Source: Actinomycetes bacterium (lineage in GTDB: Bacteria > Actinomycetota > Acidimicrobiia > Acidimicrobiales > RAAP-2). From it: 64,000 nt of DNA. Positions 27,882-37,353 of the stretch are shown here, piece after piece (within the stretch, counting starts at the first letter, position 1; each line of letters starts with the position of its first letter). A model generated the notes under the pieces. It was given only the letters and a program-made list of their open reading frames with translations. It had not been told where the DNA came from and did no database searches. The DNA lies in contig JAJYYG010000007.1 in assembly GCA_021801235.1 (NCBI GenBank), positions 36,715-100,714 on the forward strand, given 5' to 3'. The translations under genes and the position numbers were made by a program.

Positions 27882-30722
27882 ATGCCGTTCGTCTACGACT
27901 TCGACCACAAGCACCGCAAGCCCCCGATGGAGATGAAGGACCTCCTCGGGGGCAAGGGAGCGAACCTGGCCGAGATGACGTCGGTGCTCGGCCTCCCCGT
28001 CCCGCCCGGCTTCACCATCTCCACCGACGCCTGCCGGGCGGCCATGGCCGGCGGCTGGCCCGACGGCCTCACCGCCGAGATCGCCAGGGCCCGTGCCCGG
28101 CTCGAGAAGACCATGGGAAAGCGGATCGGCGACCCCTCGGACCCGTTGCTCGTCTCGGTGCGCTCGGGGGCCAAGTTCTCGATGCCCGGGATGATGGACA
28201 CCGTGCTCAACCTGGGGCTCAACGACCGGTCGGTCGAAGGGCTGGCCCGCCAGACCGACGACGAGCGGTTCGCCTACGACTCCTACCGCCGGTTCGTCGC
28301 CATGTACGGCCGCATCGTCCTCGGGATCCCCGGGGACGAGTTCGACACCCTGCTCGAGGCGGCCAAGGAGCTGGCCGGCACCGACTCCGACGCCGGGGTG
28401 CCCACCGAGCTCCTCCGGTACCTGGTCGACGCCTACCAGCAGATCGTGGAGCGCCACACCGGCAAGCCGTTCCCCCAGAGCCCGGACGACCAGCTGCGGG
28501 GCGCGGTGGAGGCCGTCTTCGAGTCGTGGAACGGCCCCCGGGCGATCGCCTACCGGAACCAGGAGCGCATCGCCCACGACCTGGGGACCGCGGTCAACGT
28601 CCAGGCCATGGTGTTCGGGAACCGCGACGACGCGTCGGGCACCGGCGTGGGCTTCACCCGCGACCCGGCCACCGGGGCACGGGGCGAGTACGGCGACTTC
28701 CTGGTCAACGCCCAGGGCGAGGACGTGGTGGCGGGCATCCGCAACACCGAGCCGCTCTCGGCGCTCAAGGACCACTTCCCGGCGATCCACAAGGAGCTGC
28801 TGGGCATCTTCGCCCGGCTCGAGGCCCACTACCGCGACATGTGCGACACCGAGTTCACCATCGAGCAGGGCAAGCTGTGGATGCTGCAGACCCGGGTGGG
28901 CAAGCGCACCGGGGCGGCCGCCCTCCGGATGGCGGTCGACATGGTCGGCGAGCGGGCCATCAAGCTGACCCGCGAGGAGGCGGTGGGCCGGATCACCGGG
29001 GACCATCTCGACCAGGTGCTCCATCCCCAGTTCGCCGGCTCGGGCCATACGGTCCTGACCAGAGGGCTCGGCGCATCGCCGGGGGCGGCGGTCGGCCGGG
29101 TCTACCTCACCGCCGACGCGGCGCAGGCGGCGGCCGAGGCGGGGGAGCCGGTGGTGCTGGTCCGGAGTGAGACCTCCCCCGAGGACGTCCACGGGATGCT
29201 GGCCGCCGAAGGGATCCTGACCGCCCGGGGCGGGCTGGTCAGCCACGCAGCGGTGGTGGCGCGTGGCTGGGGCAAGCCGGCCGTGGTCGGCGCCGAGGGC
29301 CTGCGCATCGCCGGGAGCTCGTTCTCGGTCGGCGACACCGTGGTGGAGGAGGGCGACTGGATCTCGGTCGACGGCACCAGTGGCACCGTGGTGCTGGGCA
29401 AGGTCGCGCTCTCCCAGGGCGAGACGCCGCCGGAGTTCGACACCATCCTGGGCTGGGCGGACGCCATCCGCACCGGCCACCTCGGGGTCCGGGCGAACGC
29501 CGACAACGGTCCCGACGCCACCAACGCCCGGAACCTCGGGGCCGAGGGCATCGGGCTGTGCCGGACCGAGCACATGTTCCTCGGCGAGGACCGGCTCCCG
29601 GTGGTCCGCCGGATGATCCTGGCGTCGACCCCGACGGAGGAGGAGCACGCCCTCGAGCAGCTCCGGCTGGCCCAGAAGGCCGACTTCGAGGAGATCCTCG
29701 AGGCGATGGACGGCCTGCCGGTGACCATCCGGCTGCTCGACCCGCCGCTGCACGAGTTCCTCCCGGACACCCAGGAGCTGGCCATCAAGGAGGCCACCAC
29801 CGGCCTGACCGCCGAGGAGGCCCGCCTCTACGAGGCGGCCAAGGCCTGGCACGAGTTCAACCCGATGCTCGGGACCCGCGGTGTGCGGCTGGGGGTCATC
29901 AAGCCCGGCCTCTACGCCATGCAGGTGCGGGCGCTGATGGAGGCCGCCCTGGCCAGGGTCGCGGCCGGCGGCCACCCCATCGTGGAGATCATGATCCCGT
30001 TGACCGTGACCCGCGAGGAGCTCGCGCTCGCCCGGTCGTGGGTGGAGTCGGCGGTGGCCACCGCCCTGGAGGAGGGCGCACCGACCCAGGGTCGCAAGGG
30101 TCGCAGGGCCCCTGCCTCCGGCGCCCTCGAGGTGCTCATCGGCACGATGATCGAGACCCCCCGGGCTGCGCTGCGGGCGGCGGAGATCGCGGAGGAGGCC
30201 GAGTTCTTCTCGTTCGGGACCAACGACCTGACCCAGATGACCTTCGGCTTCAGCCGTGACGACGTGGAGGGACGCATGATGTCCGCCTACCTCGAGCTGG
30301 GGCTGCTCAAGCGCAACCCCTTCGAGGTGGTCGACCCCGACGGTGTCGGCGAGCTGGTGCGGCTCGGCGTCGAGCGCGGTCGTGCCACCCGTCCCGGCCT
30401 GAAGATCGGTGTCTGCGGCGAGCACGGGGGCGATCCCGAGTCGATCCGGACCTTCGCCAGGGCCGGGCTGGACTACGTGAGCTGTTCGCCCTTCCGGGTG
30501 CCGATCGCCCGACTGGCGGCGGCCCAGGCCGTGCTGGCCGGTGACGTGCCGGCGCGCACTGCCGCCCCGGTTAAGAAGGTGGTGGCCAAGCGCACCGCCC
30601 CGGCGAAGGCGGTGGCCAAGCGCACCGCCCCGGCCAAGAAGGCAACAGCCAAGCGCACCGCACCGGCCAAGGCGGCGGCCAAGCGCACTGCCGCCCCGGG
30701 GGCCGGTCGGAGCCGCCGCTGA
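27882..30722 (+). CDS. ppdK: Pyruvate, phosphate dikinase with lysine-rich C-terminal tail
   Basis: A 946-residue enzyme interconverting pyruvate, ATP and phosphate with phosphoenolpyruvate, AMP and diphosphate. The amino-terminal ATP-grasp domain starts with MKDLLGGKGANLAEM. The phosphohistidine domain carries GGLVSHAAVVARGWGKP, and the carboxy-terminal TIM barrel ends with GVCGEHGGDPESI, whose Cys is catalytic. Beyond the usual end (about residue 892) there are some 54 residues of AKRTAP repeats rich in Lys, Arg, Ala and Pro, like histone H1 or mycobacterial HupB tails. Such a tail is not part of the dikinase family and may bind nucleic acid (inference). The ribosome site is AGGAG. Confidence 0.93.
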   Translation: MPFVYDFDHKHRKPPMEMKDLLGGKGANLAEMTSVLGLPVPPGFTISTDACRAAMAGGWPDGLTAEIARARARLEKTMGKRIGDPSDPLLVSVRSGAKFSMPGMMDTVLNLGLNDRSVEGLARQTDDERFAYDSYRRFVAMYGRIVLGIPGDEFDTLLEAAKELAGTDSDAGVPTELLRYLVDAYQQIVERHTGKPFPQSPDDQLRGAVEAVFESWNGPRAIAYRNQERIAHDLGTAVNVQAMVFGNRDDASGTGVGFTRDPATGARGEYGDFLVNAQGEDVVAGIRNTEPLSALKDHFPAIHKELLGIFARLEAHYRDMCDTEFTIEQGKLWMLQTRVGKRTGAAALRMAVDMVGERAIKLTREEAVGRITGDHLDQVLHPQFAGSGHTVLTRGLGASPGAAVGRVYLTADAAQAAAEAGEPVVLVRSETSPEDVHGMLAAEGILTARGGLVSHAAVVARGWGKPAVVGAEGLRIAGSSFSVGDTVVEEGDWISVDGTSGTVVLGKVALSQGETPPEFDTILGWADAIRTGHLGVRANADNGPDATNARNLGAEGIGLCRTEHMFLGEDRLPVVRRMILASTPTEEEHALEQLRLAQKADFEEILEAMDGLPVTIRLLDPPLHEFLPDTQELAIKEATTGLTAEEARLYEAAKAWHEFNPMLGTRGVRLGVIKPGLYAMQVRALMEAALARVAAGGHPIVEIMIPLTVTREELALARSWVESAVATALEEGAPTQGRKGRRAPASGALEVLIGTMIETPRAALRAAEIAEEAEFFSFGTNDLTQMTFGFSRDDVEGRMMSAYLELGLLKRNPFEVVDPDGVGELVRLGVERGRATRPGLKIGVCGEHGGDPESIRTFARAGLDYVSCSPFRVPIARLAAAQAVLAGDVPARTAAPVKKVVAKRTAPAKAVAKRTAPAKKATAKRTAPAKAAAKRTAAPGAGRSRR
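30558..30719 (+). repeat. Repeats coding the basic AKRTAP tail of ppdK
   Basis: Four imperfect copies of GCCAAGCGCACCGCCCCGGC encode AKRTAPAK units. They are in frame and end three residues before the stop. Confidence 0.85.
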
Positions 30723-30728
30723 GGCGGC
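30712..30728 (+). terminator. GC hairpin around the ppdK stop, possible terminator
   Basis: GCCGCC, a five-base loop, then GGCGGC forms a stable hairpin over the stop codon. There is no T run, so a terminator role is only possible. Confidence 0.25.
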
Positions 30729-30784
30729 CTCCCTGGTCCGGGTGGTCGGGACCCTGTCACGGACGGGGTTACCGGTCGACGCGG

Positions 30785-30790
30785 TACCGT
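30785..30790 (+). promoter_or_regulatory. Probable -10 box for dnaG (leaderless)
   Basis: TACCGT is followed by eight bases and the ATG at 30799, with no ribosome-binding site. Confidence 0.55.
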
Positions 30791-30798
30791 CGTGGCCT

Positions 30799-32745
30799 AT
30801 GGGCATTCCGGATGAGGATGTCGCCCGGGTGCGGGCGGCGACGGACATCGTCGCCCTGATCGGCGAGCATGCCGCCCTCAAGCGCCAGGGTCGGCGGTGG
30901 GTGGGGCTCTGCCCCTTCCACGCGGAGAAGACCCCCTCGTTCAGCGTCAACGCCGAAGAGGGCTTCTACTACTGCTTCGGTTGCCAGGCCAAGGGGGACG
31001 CGATCACGTTCGTCCGGGAGACGGAGCACCTCGACTTCGTCGACTCCGTGCACCGCCTGGCGGACCGGTCGGGCATCGTCATCCGCGACGACGGTGAGGC
31101 GAACGGCACAGGGGTCCGGCGCAAGCCGTACCTGGACGTGATGGAGCAGGCCACGCAGTGGTACCACCATCGCCTCCTCACCGGGCCCGACGCCGGCGCG
31201 GCGCGGGACTACCTCCGGTCGCGCGGCTACGACGGCGACGTGGTGCGGAAGTTCCGGCTGGGGTGGGCCCCCGACGGCTGGGACGGCCTCTGTGCCGCCC
31301 TCCGTCTGGACGAGGAGCTGGCCGTCGGCGCAGGTCTCGGTTTCGTCAACCGCCGGGGGAAGCTCCAGGACGCCTTCCGGGCCCGTGTGCTGTTCCCGAT
31401 CTGCGATCCCTCGGGGAAGCCGGTGGCCTTCGGCGGGCGGATCCTCCCCGGGAGCCCGGATCCCGCCAAGTACAAGAACTCGTCCGAGACGCCGGTCTAC
31501 TCCAAGCGGAAGGTCCTCTACGCGCTCAACTGGGCCAAGGACGGCATCATCTCGGCCGGCGAGGTGGTGGTGTGCGAGGGGTACACCGATGTGATCGGCT
31601 GCTTCGAGGCCGGGATCGGACGGGCGGTGGCGACCTGCGGGACCGCGCTGGGGGACGAGCACTTCCGGTTGCTGCGGAACTTCGCGCGACGGATCGTCCT
31701 CGCGTTCGACGCCGACGGCGCCGGCCAGTCGGCCGCCTCGCGGTTCTACGAGTGGGAGCGTCGTCACGAGGTGGACGTGGTGGTGGCCGACCTCCCCCCG
31801 GGCTCGGACCCGGGGGAGCTGGCGCGGACCGACCCGGACCGCCTCCGGGCGGCGATCGGCGGTGCGAAGCCGTTCCTCGGCTTCCGGGTCGACCGCGTGC
31901 TGGCCGGCGCCGACCTGACCACGCCGGAGGGCCGGGCCAAGGCGGCCGAGGCGGCCCTGGCCATGGTGGCGGAGCACCCGGTGGACCTGGTGCGCGACCA
32001 GTACGTGATGGCCGTCTCCGGGCGCTGCCACCTGCCCCCGGAGTCCCTGCGCGGGCTCCTCGAGCGGATGCGCAGGGAGGGGCCGCGCCCCGACGGAGGT
32101 CAGGGTGGCGGTCGCGGGAAGGCGGGAGCCCGGCCCGGCACCGGCAGCGGGGGCCCCCCGGAGCCCGGCCGGATCGCCCCCGGCGGGACCGGCGACGACT
32201 GGGTCCGCGACCCGGACGACGGGGATCCGGGATCGTCCTTTGGCCCTCCGGGTCGGTCGGGGTCGGGTCCGACCGCCGGACGGCTGTCCGCGGGTGGGAA
32301 CGGGCGGTTCCCCCCGGGCCTCGAGGCGCTGCGGCTGGCCATCCACCGGCCGGAGGACGTCGCCCGGTGGCTCGAGCCGGTGCTCTTCCGCGACGACCTC
32401 CAGCGGTCCGCCCTGGAGGCGCTGCTCTCCGCCGACGATCTCCACCAGGCGGTGGACCGAGCCGAACCCGAGGTGCGCGCGCTCCTGGTCCGGCTCGCCG
32501 TGGAGGACCCCATCGCCGAGCCGGAGGAGGTGGTACTGCAGCTGGTCCGCGAGGCCACCCGTCAGGAGCTGGCCGTCGTGACCCGCGAACCGGGCATCGC
32601 TGCGGCTACGGTGTCGGATGCGGCCACCGCGACTCTCTGGTTGCAGCAGCTCGACGACCCGTCGACGGCGGGGGATGCCACCGCCCGATTGGTAGCCTGG
32701 TTGAGCGGGCGGGGTCGAGACGCTTCCGTCCTGGGGGAACCGTGA
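30799..32745 (+). CDS. dnaG: DNA primase DnaG
   Basis: A 648-residue primase synthesising RNA primers at the replication fork. The amino-terminal zinc finger is [13 protein letters not shown] then [12 protein letters not shown] (CHC2). The RNA polymerase core follows with a TOPRIM motif ([13 protein letters not shown] and [14 protein letters not shown]). The carboxy-terminal helicase-interaction domain is preceded by a Gly/Pro/Asp-rich linker around residues 430-500. The track start at 30541 runs out of frame inside ppdK; the ATG at 30799 sits eight bases after a -10 box. The stop overlaps rpoD, forming the classic dnaG-rpoD macromolecular synthesis pair without rpsU. Confidence 0.95.
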   Translation: MGIPDEDVARVRAATDIVALIGEHAALKRQGRRWVGLCPFHAEKTPSFSVNAEEGFYYCFGCQAKGDAITFVRETEHLDFVDSVHRLADRSGIVIRDDGEANGTGVRRKPYLDVMEQATQWYHHRLLTGPDAGAARDYLRSRGYDGDVVRKFRLGWAPDGWDGLCAALRLDEELAVGAGLGFVNRRGKLQDAFRARVLFPICDPSGKPVAFGGRILPGSPDPAKYKNSSETPVYSKRKVLYALNWAKDGIISAGEVVVCEGYTDVIGCFEAGIGRAVATCGTALGDEHFRLLRNFARRIVLAFDADGAGQSAASRFYEWERRHEVDVVVADLPPGSDPGELARTDPDRLRAAIGGAKPFLGFRVDRVLAGADLTTPEGRAKAAEAALAMVAEHPVDLVRDQYVMAVSGRCHLPPESLRGLLERMRREGPRPDGGQGGGRGKAGARPGTGSGGPPEPGRIAPGGTGDDWVRDPDDGDPGSSFGPPGRSGSGPTAGRLSAGGNGRFPPGLEALRLAIHRPEDVARWLEPVLFRDDLQRSALEALLSADDLHQAVDRAEPEVRALLVRLAVEDPIAEPEEVVLQLVREATRQELAVVTREPGIAAATVSDAATATLWLQQLDDPSTAGDATARLVAWLSGRGRDASVLGEP

Positions 32746-34163
32746 CCGCTGACGAGACGACCGAACTGACGCCGGGGGTGGTCCCCGGGCTGCCCGCCGC
32801 CGAGCTCGACGGCCTCCTCCGTCTCGGCCGCCTGCGGGGGATGCTGACCCAGGACGACGTCGTGACGGTGCTGCGCTCCGTGGAGCTGGAGGCGGACCTG
32901 ATCAGCGACGTGGTGGGTCGGATCAGGGCGGAGGGGATCGCGTTCGAGTACGACGCCGACGAGGCGACCGTCGTCCCCCCGCAGCGGGAGGCTTCCGGAC
33001 CGGCGCGTGAGGGGAAGACCGCTCGGGCGTTGCAGGTGGTCGGAGGATCGTCCCCCACGGTCAAACGCCGCCCTCCCCCCAAGGTCCGTGCCCTCGGGGA
33101 CGCCGGCGATCCGGCCGACGGGGCCGTCAACCGGCCGCCGACCGTCTCTTCCGGCGCCGGGCCCTCCCGGTCCCGCCAGGCCCGAGCCGACCGGCGGGCC
33201 CCAGTCGAGGTCTACGCCGGAGGCGACCGGTTCGCCGGGTCGGCGGCCGACCCGGTGCACACGTACCTCAAGGAGATCGGCAAGGTGAAGCTGCTCGACG
33301 GCGCCCTCGAGGTGGAGCTCGCCGAGCGCATCGTCGCCGGCAACGAGGCGGCGGAACGGCTGGTGGCCCCCGATCCCGGGCACCTGCCGACTGCCAGGGA
33401 GCGAGCCGCCGACCGGGTTCTCGTCCGGAGGGGTCAGCAGGCCAAGGAGGCCCTCATCGAGGCCAACCTCCGCCTGGTGGTCTCCATCGCCAAGCGCTAC
33501 CGGAACCGCGGCCTCGCGTTCCTCGACCTGATCCAGGAGGGCAACCTGGGCCTCATGCGGGCGGTCGAGAAGTTCGACCACACCAAAGGGTTCAAGTTCT
33601 CGACGTACGCCACGTGGTGGATCCGCCAGGCGATCACCCGCGCCATCGCCGACCAGGCGCGGACGATCCGCATCCCGGTGCACATGGTCGAGACCATCAA
33701 CAAGGTCGTGTGGGCGCAACGCCAGCTCCTCCAGGAGCTCGGTCGGGAGCCGACCGCCGAGGAGGTCGCGCGCCAGGTGGACTTCTCGATCGAGCGGGTC
33801 CGGGAGATCCAGCGCATCAACCAGGACACCGTCTCGTTGGAGCAGCCGATGGGCGACGAGGACGACTTCAGCCTGTCCGACCTGATCGAGGACCGGGGGG
33901 CGGTCGTGCCCGACGACGCCGCCACCCGGATGATGCTGGACGAGGCGGTGCGCGAGGCGTTGGGCCATCTTTCGCCCCGGGAACAAGATGTCGTCCGTCT
34001 CCGGTTCGGCCTCGAGGACGGCAAGATTCGCACCCTCGAGGAGGTCGGCAAGGCGTTCGGGGTGACCCGGGAGCGGATCCGCCAGATCGAGGCGAAGACG
34101 CTGGCAAAGTTGCGCCGACCGGACTCCGCTCACCTCCTGCGCGACTACCTCGACGAGGCCTGA
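32742..34163 (+). CDS. rpoD: Principal RNA polymerase sigma factor (RpoD/HrdB/SigA)
   Basis: A 473-residue group 1 sigma factor. Residues 1-75 form a region 1.1-like helical domain, followed by a Pro/Arg/Ser linker. Region 1.2 is [16 protein letters not shown]. Region 2 contains [31 protein letters not shown] and [15 protein letters not shown], the core-binding and -10 recognition elements. Region 3 is [10 protein letters not shown], and region 4 ends with [20 protein letters not shown], the -35 recognition helix. The GTG start overlaps the dnaG stop. It should direct the TAnnnT promoters described in this window. Confidence 0.95.
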   Translation: MTADETTELTPGVVPGLPAAELDGLLRLGRLRGMLTQDDVVTVLRSVELEADLISDVVGRIRAEGIAFEYDADEATVVPPQREASGPAREGKTARALQVVGGSSPTVKRRPPPKVRALGDAGDPADGAVNRPPTVSSGAGPSRSRQARADRRAPVEVYAGGDRFAGSAADPVHTYLKEIGKVKLLDGALEVELAERIVAGNEAAERLVAPDPGHLPTARERAADRVLVRRGQQAKEALIEANLRLVVSIAKRYRNRGLAFLDLIQEGNLGLMRAVEKFDHTKGFKFSTYATWWIRQAITRAIADQARTIRIPVHMVETINKVVWAQRQLLQELGREPTAEEVARQVDFSIERVREIQRINQDTVSLEQPMGDEDDFSLSDLIEDRGAVVPDDAATRMMLDEAVREALGHLSPREQDVVRLRFGLEDGKIRTLEEVGKAFGVTRERIRQIEAKTLAKLRRPDSAHLLRDYLDEA

Positions 34164-34165
34164 GC

Positions 34166-34195
34166 CACCGGCCGACCGTCCACCGGCCGACCGTC
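34166..34195 (+). repeat. 15-bp direct repeat after rpoD
   Basis: Two perfect copies of CACCGGCCGACCGTC, then a partial CGCCGGCCGG. No function is apparent; the 84-base gap to the next gene holds nothing else. Confidence 0.7.
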
Positions 34196-34247
34196 CGCCG
34201 GCCGGCGGGCTCCGGGCACAGGGCGCCCGGTGGTGCTCCCGACCTGC

Positions 34248-34484
34248 CTACTCGTCGGTGCGGGGGTGCAAGCGGGAGCCGACGGCGTCCCGGGCCCGTT
34301 CCACCCCGAGGGATGCCAACGCCCGCGCCTTGTCCCCGGCGAGCACGACGGTCCCCTGCACGGGTGCCGACCGCCCGATGGACGCGGCGGACCTGCTGAG
34401 CTGCCGGTACCGTTCGTGCCCCGCCTTCGACCCAAGCACGTACCCGGCCCCGAAGGCGACGACAGCGACGATCCGTAGTTTCAC
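34248..34484 (-). CDS. Small YtxH-like protein with one membrane helix
   Basis: A 78-residue protein. The amino terminus KLRIVAVVAFGAGYVLGSKAG is a membrane helix ending in the GYxLGSKAG signature common to short actinobacterial YtxH-like proteins, followed by HERYRQL and an amphipathic tail. I prefer the GTG at 34484 over the ATG at 34508 because homologues begin a few residues before the helix. The function of these proteins is unknown. It faces rpoD convergently and lies just upstream of, and opposite to, tRNA-Asn. Confidence 0.6.
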   Translation of the reverse strand: MKLRIVAVVAFGAGYVLGSKAGHERYRQLSRSAASIGRSAPVQGTVVLAGDKARALASLGVERARDAVGSRLHPRTDE

Positions 34485-34630
34485 CCTCCCATTGTTGCCG
34501 CTCGGCAAGCCCGGCGGGAACCCGACCGGCGCCGACGGGGAGGGGGCCGGGGCCGTGAGGGTGCCGACGGGTGCGGGCGCACCGGCTAGTGTCCACTGGC
34601 ACGCCTCCCGAGCCGGAGGCGGATCTGCAT

Positions 34631-34703
34631 TCCGGGGTAGCTCAATCGGCAGAGCGAGCGGCTGTTAACCGCTAGGTTGAGAGTTCGAGTCTCTCCCCCG
34701 GAG
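34631..34703 (+). tRNA. tRNA-Asn (GTT)
   Basis: The acceptor stem TCCGGGG pairs with CCCCGGA, the D loop reads TAGCTCAATCGGCAGAGC, the anticodon loop contains GTT, and the T arm is GAGTTCGAGTCTC. The discriminator base is G and the CCA end is not encoded. Confidence 0.95.
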
Positions 34704-34781
34704 CGACGGCCCGTCAGGGGCGCACGGCGGTACACTCCCGGCTGGAACGTCGGTGCCGGACCGACTCCTCGGGGGTGTGTG

Positions 34782-35369
34782 GTGAGGACACAGGACGCAG
34801 GACGTATCGGAATCCGTCGGACGGGTCTGGTGGCCCTGGTCGCCCTGGGGGCCCTGTTGCTGGGCGCCTGCGGATCGAGTGCGAGCTCGAGCGCGTCGAC
34901 CACCACCGCCCCGCCGTCCGGCACCTCGCCGTCGTCCTCGGCCTCCGGTGGCGGGGCGGCGACCGTGGCGAGCCGCTCGTCCTCCTACGGGACGATCCTG
35001 GTGAACGGGTCGGGGATGGTCCTCTACCTGAACGTCGACGACACGGCCACCCACAGCGCCTGCACCGGCGCGTGCACCACGATCTGGCCCCCGTTGACCA
35101 CCAGCGGATCTCCGGTGGCGGGTGCCGGGGTGACGCAGTCGCTGCTCTCGACGAAGACGCTGTCCGGCGGCACGAAGCAGGTCGTCTACGACGGCCACCC
35201 CCTCTACACCTACTCGGCGGACCAGACCCCCGGGGCCACCCAGGGCCAGGGCATCGAGGGGATCTGGTTCGTGGTGTCCGCGGCGGGCGCCCCGGTGAAA
35301 TCGGCACAGGCCGCCGGGTCCGGGGGCAGTTCGACCACGACGACCGTTGCTTCCGGGGGCGGCTACTGA
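34782..35369 (+). CDS. Secreted lipoprotein with two COG4315-type repeats
   Basis: A 195-residue lipoprotein. The signal peptide VALVALGALLLGAC ends in a lipobox, so the mature protein starts at Cys and is membrane-anchored. A Ser/Thr/Ala-rich linker follows. Two units of the secreted repeat family are visible: ILVNGSGMVLYL with CTGACTTIWPPL, then QVVYDGHPLYTYSADQTPG ending in IEGIWFVV. The function of this family is unknown. I chose the GTG at 34782, since the longer ORF starts inside tRNA-Asn. A low-complexity Ser/Thr/Gly tail ends the protein. Confidence 0.85.
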   Translation: MRTQDAGRIGIRRTGLVALVALGALLLGACGSSASSSASTTTAPPSGTSPSSSASGGGAATVASRSSSYGTILVNGSGMVLYLNVDDTATHSACTGACTTIWPPLTTSGSPVAGAGVTQSLLSTKTLSGGTKQVVYDGHPLYTYSADQTPGATQGQGIEGIWFVVSAAGAPVKSAQAAGSGGSSTTTTVASGGGY

Positions 35370-35426
35370 ATCCACCGGGCCCGGGGGGATGCGGCCACGG
35401 GCGCGATCGACGTGCCGGCACCCGGG

Positions 35427-35432
35427 TACCGT
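35427..35432 (+). promoter_or_regulatory. Probable -10 box for the small zinc protein (leaderless)
   Basis: TACCGT is followed by six bases and the ATG at 35439. No ribosome-binding site is present. Confidence 0.55.
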
Positions 35433-35438
35433 TGCGGT

Positions 35439-35600
35439 ATGGACGTCGACCGAGCGGACCCCGGTGCCTGCCCGGTGTGCGGTCACCAGGACCGTCACCG
35501 GCCGGCGGGCTCCGAGGGAAACGGGGACCGGTTCTGCGACGCGTGTGACCGGTGCTGGGCGGAGCTGCAGTCCCGGGGACGGCCTCCCCACCACGTCTGA
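35439..35600 (+). CDS. 53-residue probable zinc-binding protein
   Basis: A very small protein with two cysteine pairs, CPVCGHQ near the start and CDACDRCW in the middle, spaced as in a zinc ribbon. The remainder is charged and unstructured. The start is supported by a -10 box six bases upstream. No family was recognised. It lies alone between the lipoprotein and a tandem repeat. Confidence 0.55.
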   Translation: MDVDRADPGACPVCGHQDRHRPAGSEGNGDRFCDACDRCWAELQSRGRPPHHV

Positions 35601-35660
35601 CCCGTGGAGCCCGGGGGCGGCGCGTGCGGAGGGCTTGCGCCGGGTGCGCACCGAACGCCC

Positions 35661-35723
35661 TGTCGGCTCCGCATGTCGGCTCCGCATGTCGGCTCCGCAT
35701 GTCGGCTCCGCATGTCGGGACCC
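35661..35723 (+). repeat. 13-bp tandem repeat, about 4.8 copies
   Basis: The unit TGTCGGCTCCGCA is repeated exactly four times from 35661, followed by a partial TGTCGGGACCC. It lies in the gap between the zinc protein and the CAT tRNA. No gene or hairpin explains it. Confidence 0.9.
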
Positions 35724-35823
35724 GGTACCCTTCGCCATCTGGGAGCACGCCGTTCGGCTCGCCACCCCCCGTGAGGGGATCCGTCGCGGGAGAGGAGCAG
35801 ATGGAAGGCGGACGTCCAGGTCA

Positions 35824-35896
35824 GGGGCAGTAGCTCAGTGGTCAGAGCAGGGGACTCATAATCCCTCGGTCGCAGGTTCGATCCCTGCCTGCCCCA
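35824..35896 (+). tRNA. tRNA with CAT anticodon (tRNA-Met or tRNA-Ile2)
   Basis: The acceptor GGGGCAG pairs with CTGCCCC, the anticodon loop is CTCATAA, and the T arm is GCAGGTTCGATCCCTGC. The first pair is G-C, so this is not an initiator tRNA. The D loop CTCAGTGGTCAGAGCAG and the variable region resemble bacterial tRNA-Ile2, whose C34 is changed to lysidine, but elongator Met cannot be excluded. Confidence 0.9.
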
Positions 35897-36076
35897 CCGG
35901 GACGGGGAGTCCGCCGGGACACGGCTGATTCCGGGGATCCGTCGTGGACCGACACCCGGTGGGCCTCGGACCCGGCCAGGGGGCCCGTCCGTTCCTGGGC
36001 AGGGTAACGTCACCCGGGTGGTCATCCCGGCAACCGGGGGGCCGGAGCGACGCAGTGCCGAGGGGACGGGAGCCCG

Positions 36077-36442
36077 ATGAACATCGAGGAGTTCTACAGC
36101 GCCGACGAGCGACGCCGGCAGTCGCCGGAGATCGAGCTCGGCACCGAGTGGTTCGATGCCAAGGGGAACCGGTACGAACTGAGCTGGGTGGAGGACACCG
36201 GCGAGCTGTACGCCATGCTCGAGCTGGTCCCGGAGGCCGACTCGTGGACCCCGTTCGGCGACATCGAGGTGGAGGACATCCCGCTGGACCGGGTGGTGGT
36301 CACGGTGATCGGTGCCGTGCCGACCCGGGAGGAGTTGGAGTCCGTGCTCGACGGATGGCAGCAGGAGATGGCCAAGCCGAACGGCGTCGCGTGGGTTGCC
36401 GAGCGCCTGCGGGCGGCCGGTCTCGCCACCTCGACGGTCTGA
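36077..36442 (+). CDS. Hypothetical acidic protein
   Basis: A 121-residue soluble protein not recognised as a known family. It is rich in Glu and Asp and its composition is typical of a folded alpha/beta protein (WFDAKGNRYELSWVEDTGEL, then VVVTVIGAVPTREELESVL). The ATG has a purine-rich GGACGGGAG before it, and a TAACGT -10-like box lies at 36005-36010. The LLM enzyme follows 35 bases downstream on the same strand. Confidence 0.6.
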   Translation: MNIEEFYSADERRRQSPEIELGTEWFDAKGNRYELSWVEDTGELYAMLELVPEADSWTPFGDIEVEDIPLDRVVVTVIGAVPTREELESVLDGWQQEMAKPNGVAWVAERLRAAGLATSTV

Positions 36443-36477
36443 GCGGTCGGGGCACCGGCCGTCCGGCCGCAACGCTG

Positions 36478-37353
36478 ATGCGATTCTCCTACGCGGAGTC
36501 GATGGTCGACCCGGCGCACTACCTGCCCCTCGCCCGGGCGGCCGAGGACGCCGGCTACCACTCGATGGTGGTCCCGGACAGCATCTGCTATCCGCAGGAG
36601 TCGGACTCGACCTACCCCTTCTCCCCCGACCACTCGCGGGAGTTCCTCGAGGACAAGCCGTTCATCGAGCCCTTCTCGCTCATCCCGGCCATGGGGGCGG
36701 TGACCCGGTCGATCCGGTTCGTGACGTTCGTGTTGAAGCTCCCGATGCGCCACCCGCTCCTGGTGGCCAAGCAGGCGACCTCCGTCGCGGTGATGACCGG
36801 CAACCGGCTCTCGCTCGGGGTCGGGACGAGCCCGTGGCCCGACGACTACGCGCTCTGCGGCATCCCCTGGGAGGGTAGGGGGCGCCGGATGGACGAGGCG
36901 CTGGCCATCGTGGAAGGACTGTCGGCCGGCGGCTACTTCGAGTTCCACGGCGAGGTCTTCGACCTCCCGCCGGTGAAGATCGCGCCGGTGCCGAGCGAGC
37001 GGATCCCCCTCCTGGTCGGAGGCCACGCGCCGGCTGCGCTGCGCCGGGCGGCCAGGGCCGACGGCTGGCTCCACGGCGGGGGAGCGCCCGAGGAGCTGCC
37101 CGGCCTGCTGGCTGCGCTGAGGCGCATCCGCGGCGAGGAGGGGACCGCCGATCGGCCGTTCGAGGTCCACGTGATCTCGGCCGACGCGTTCACCGTCGAC
37201 GGCGTGCGGCGGCTCGAGGACCAGGGGGTCACCGACGCCATCGTGGGCTTCCGGTGGCCCTACGGCCTGGCGCCGGACACCGAGCCGCTCGGGCACAAGA
37301 TCGACAACCTTCGTCGGTTCGCCGACGACGTGATGGGAAAGGTGGAGGGATGA
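36478..37353 (+). CDS. LLM-class (luciferase-like, probably F420-dependent) oxidoreductase
   Basis: A 291-residue TIM-barrel flavin/F420 enzyme. Family blocks are the opening MRFSYAESMVDPAHYLPLAR, LSLGVGTSPWPDDY after the central strands, and IPLLVGGHAPAALRRAAR. Actinobacterial members with this layout usually use coenzyme F420; the substrate is unknown. The track ORF beginning at 35944 joins an unrelated frame. The stop overlaps the ATG of the SnoaL-like gene, so both are co-translated. Confidence 0.82.
   Translation: MRFSYAESMVDPAHYLPLARAAEDAGYHSMVVPDSICYPQESDSTYPFSPDHSREFLEDKPFIEPFSLIPAMGAVTRSIRFVTFVLKLPMRHPLLVAKQATSVAVMTGNRLSLGVGTSPWPDDYALCGIPWEGRGRRMDEALAIVEGLSAGGYFEFHGEVFDLPPVKIAPVPSERIPLLVGGHAPAALRRAARADGWLHGGGAPEELPGLLAALRRIRGEEGTADRPFEVHVISADAFTVDGVRRLEDQGVTDAIVGFRWPYGLAPDTEPLGHKIDNLRRFADDVMGKVEG

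Noticed and set aside
27594-30950. 1118-codon minus-strand ORF opposite ppdK
   Set aside because: A high-GC shadow of the dikinase gene; the antisense frame lacks stops because of codon bias. No recognisable domain.
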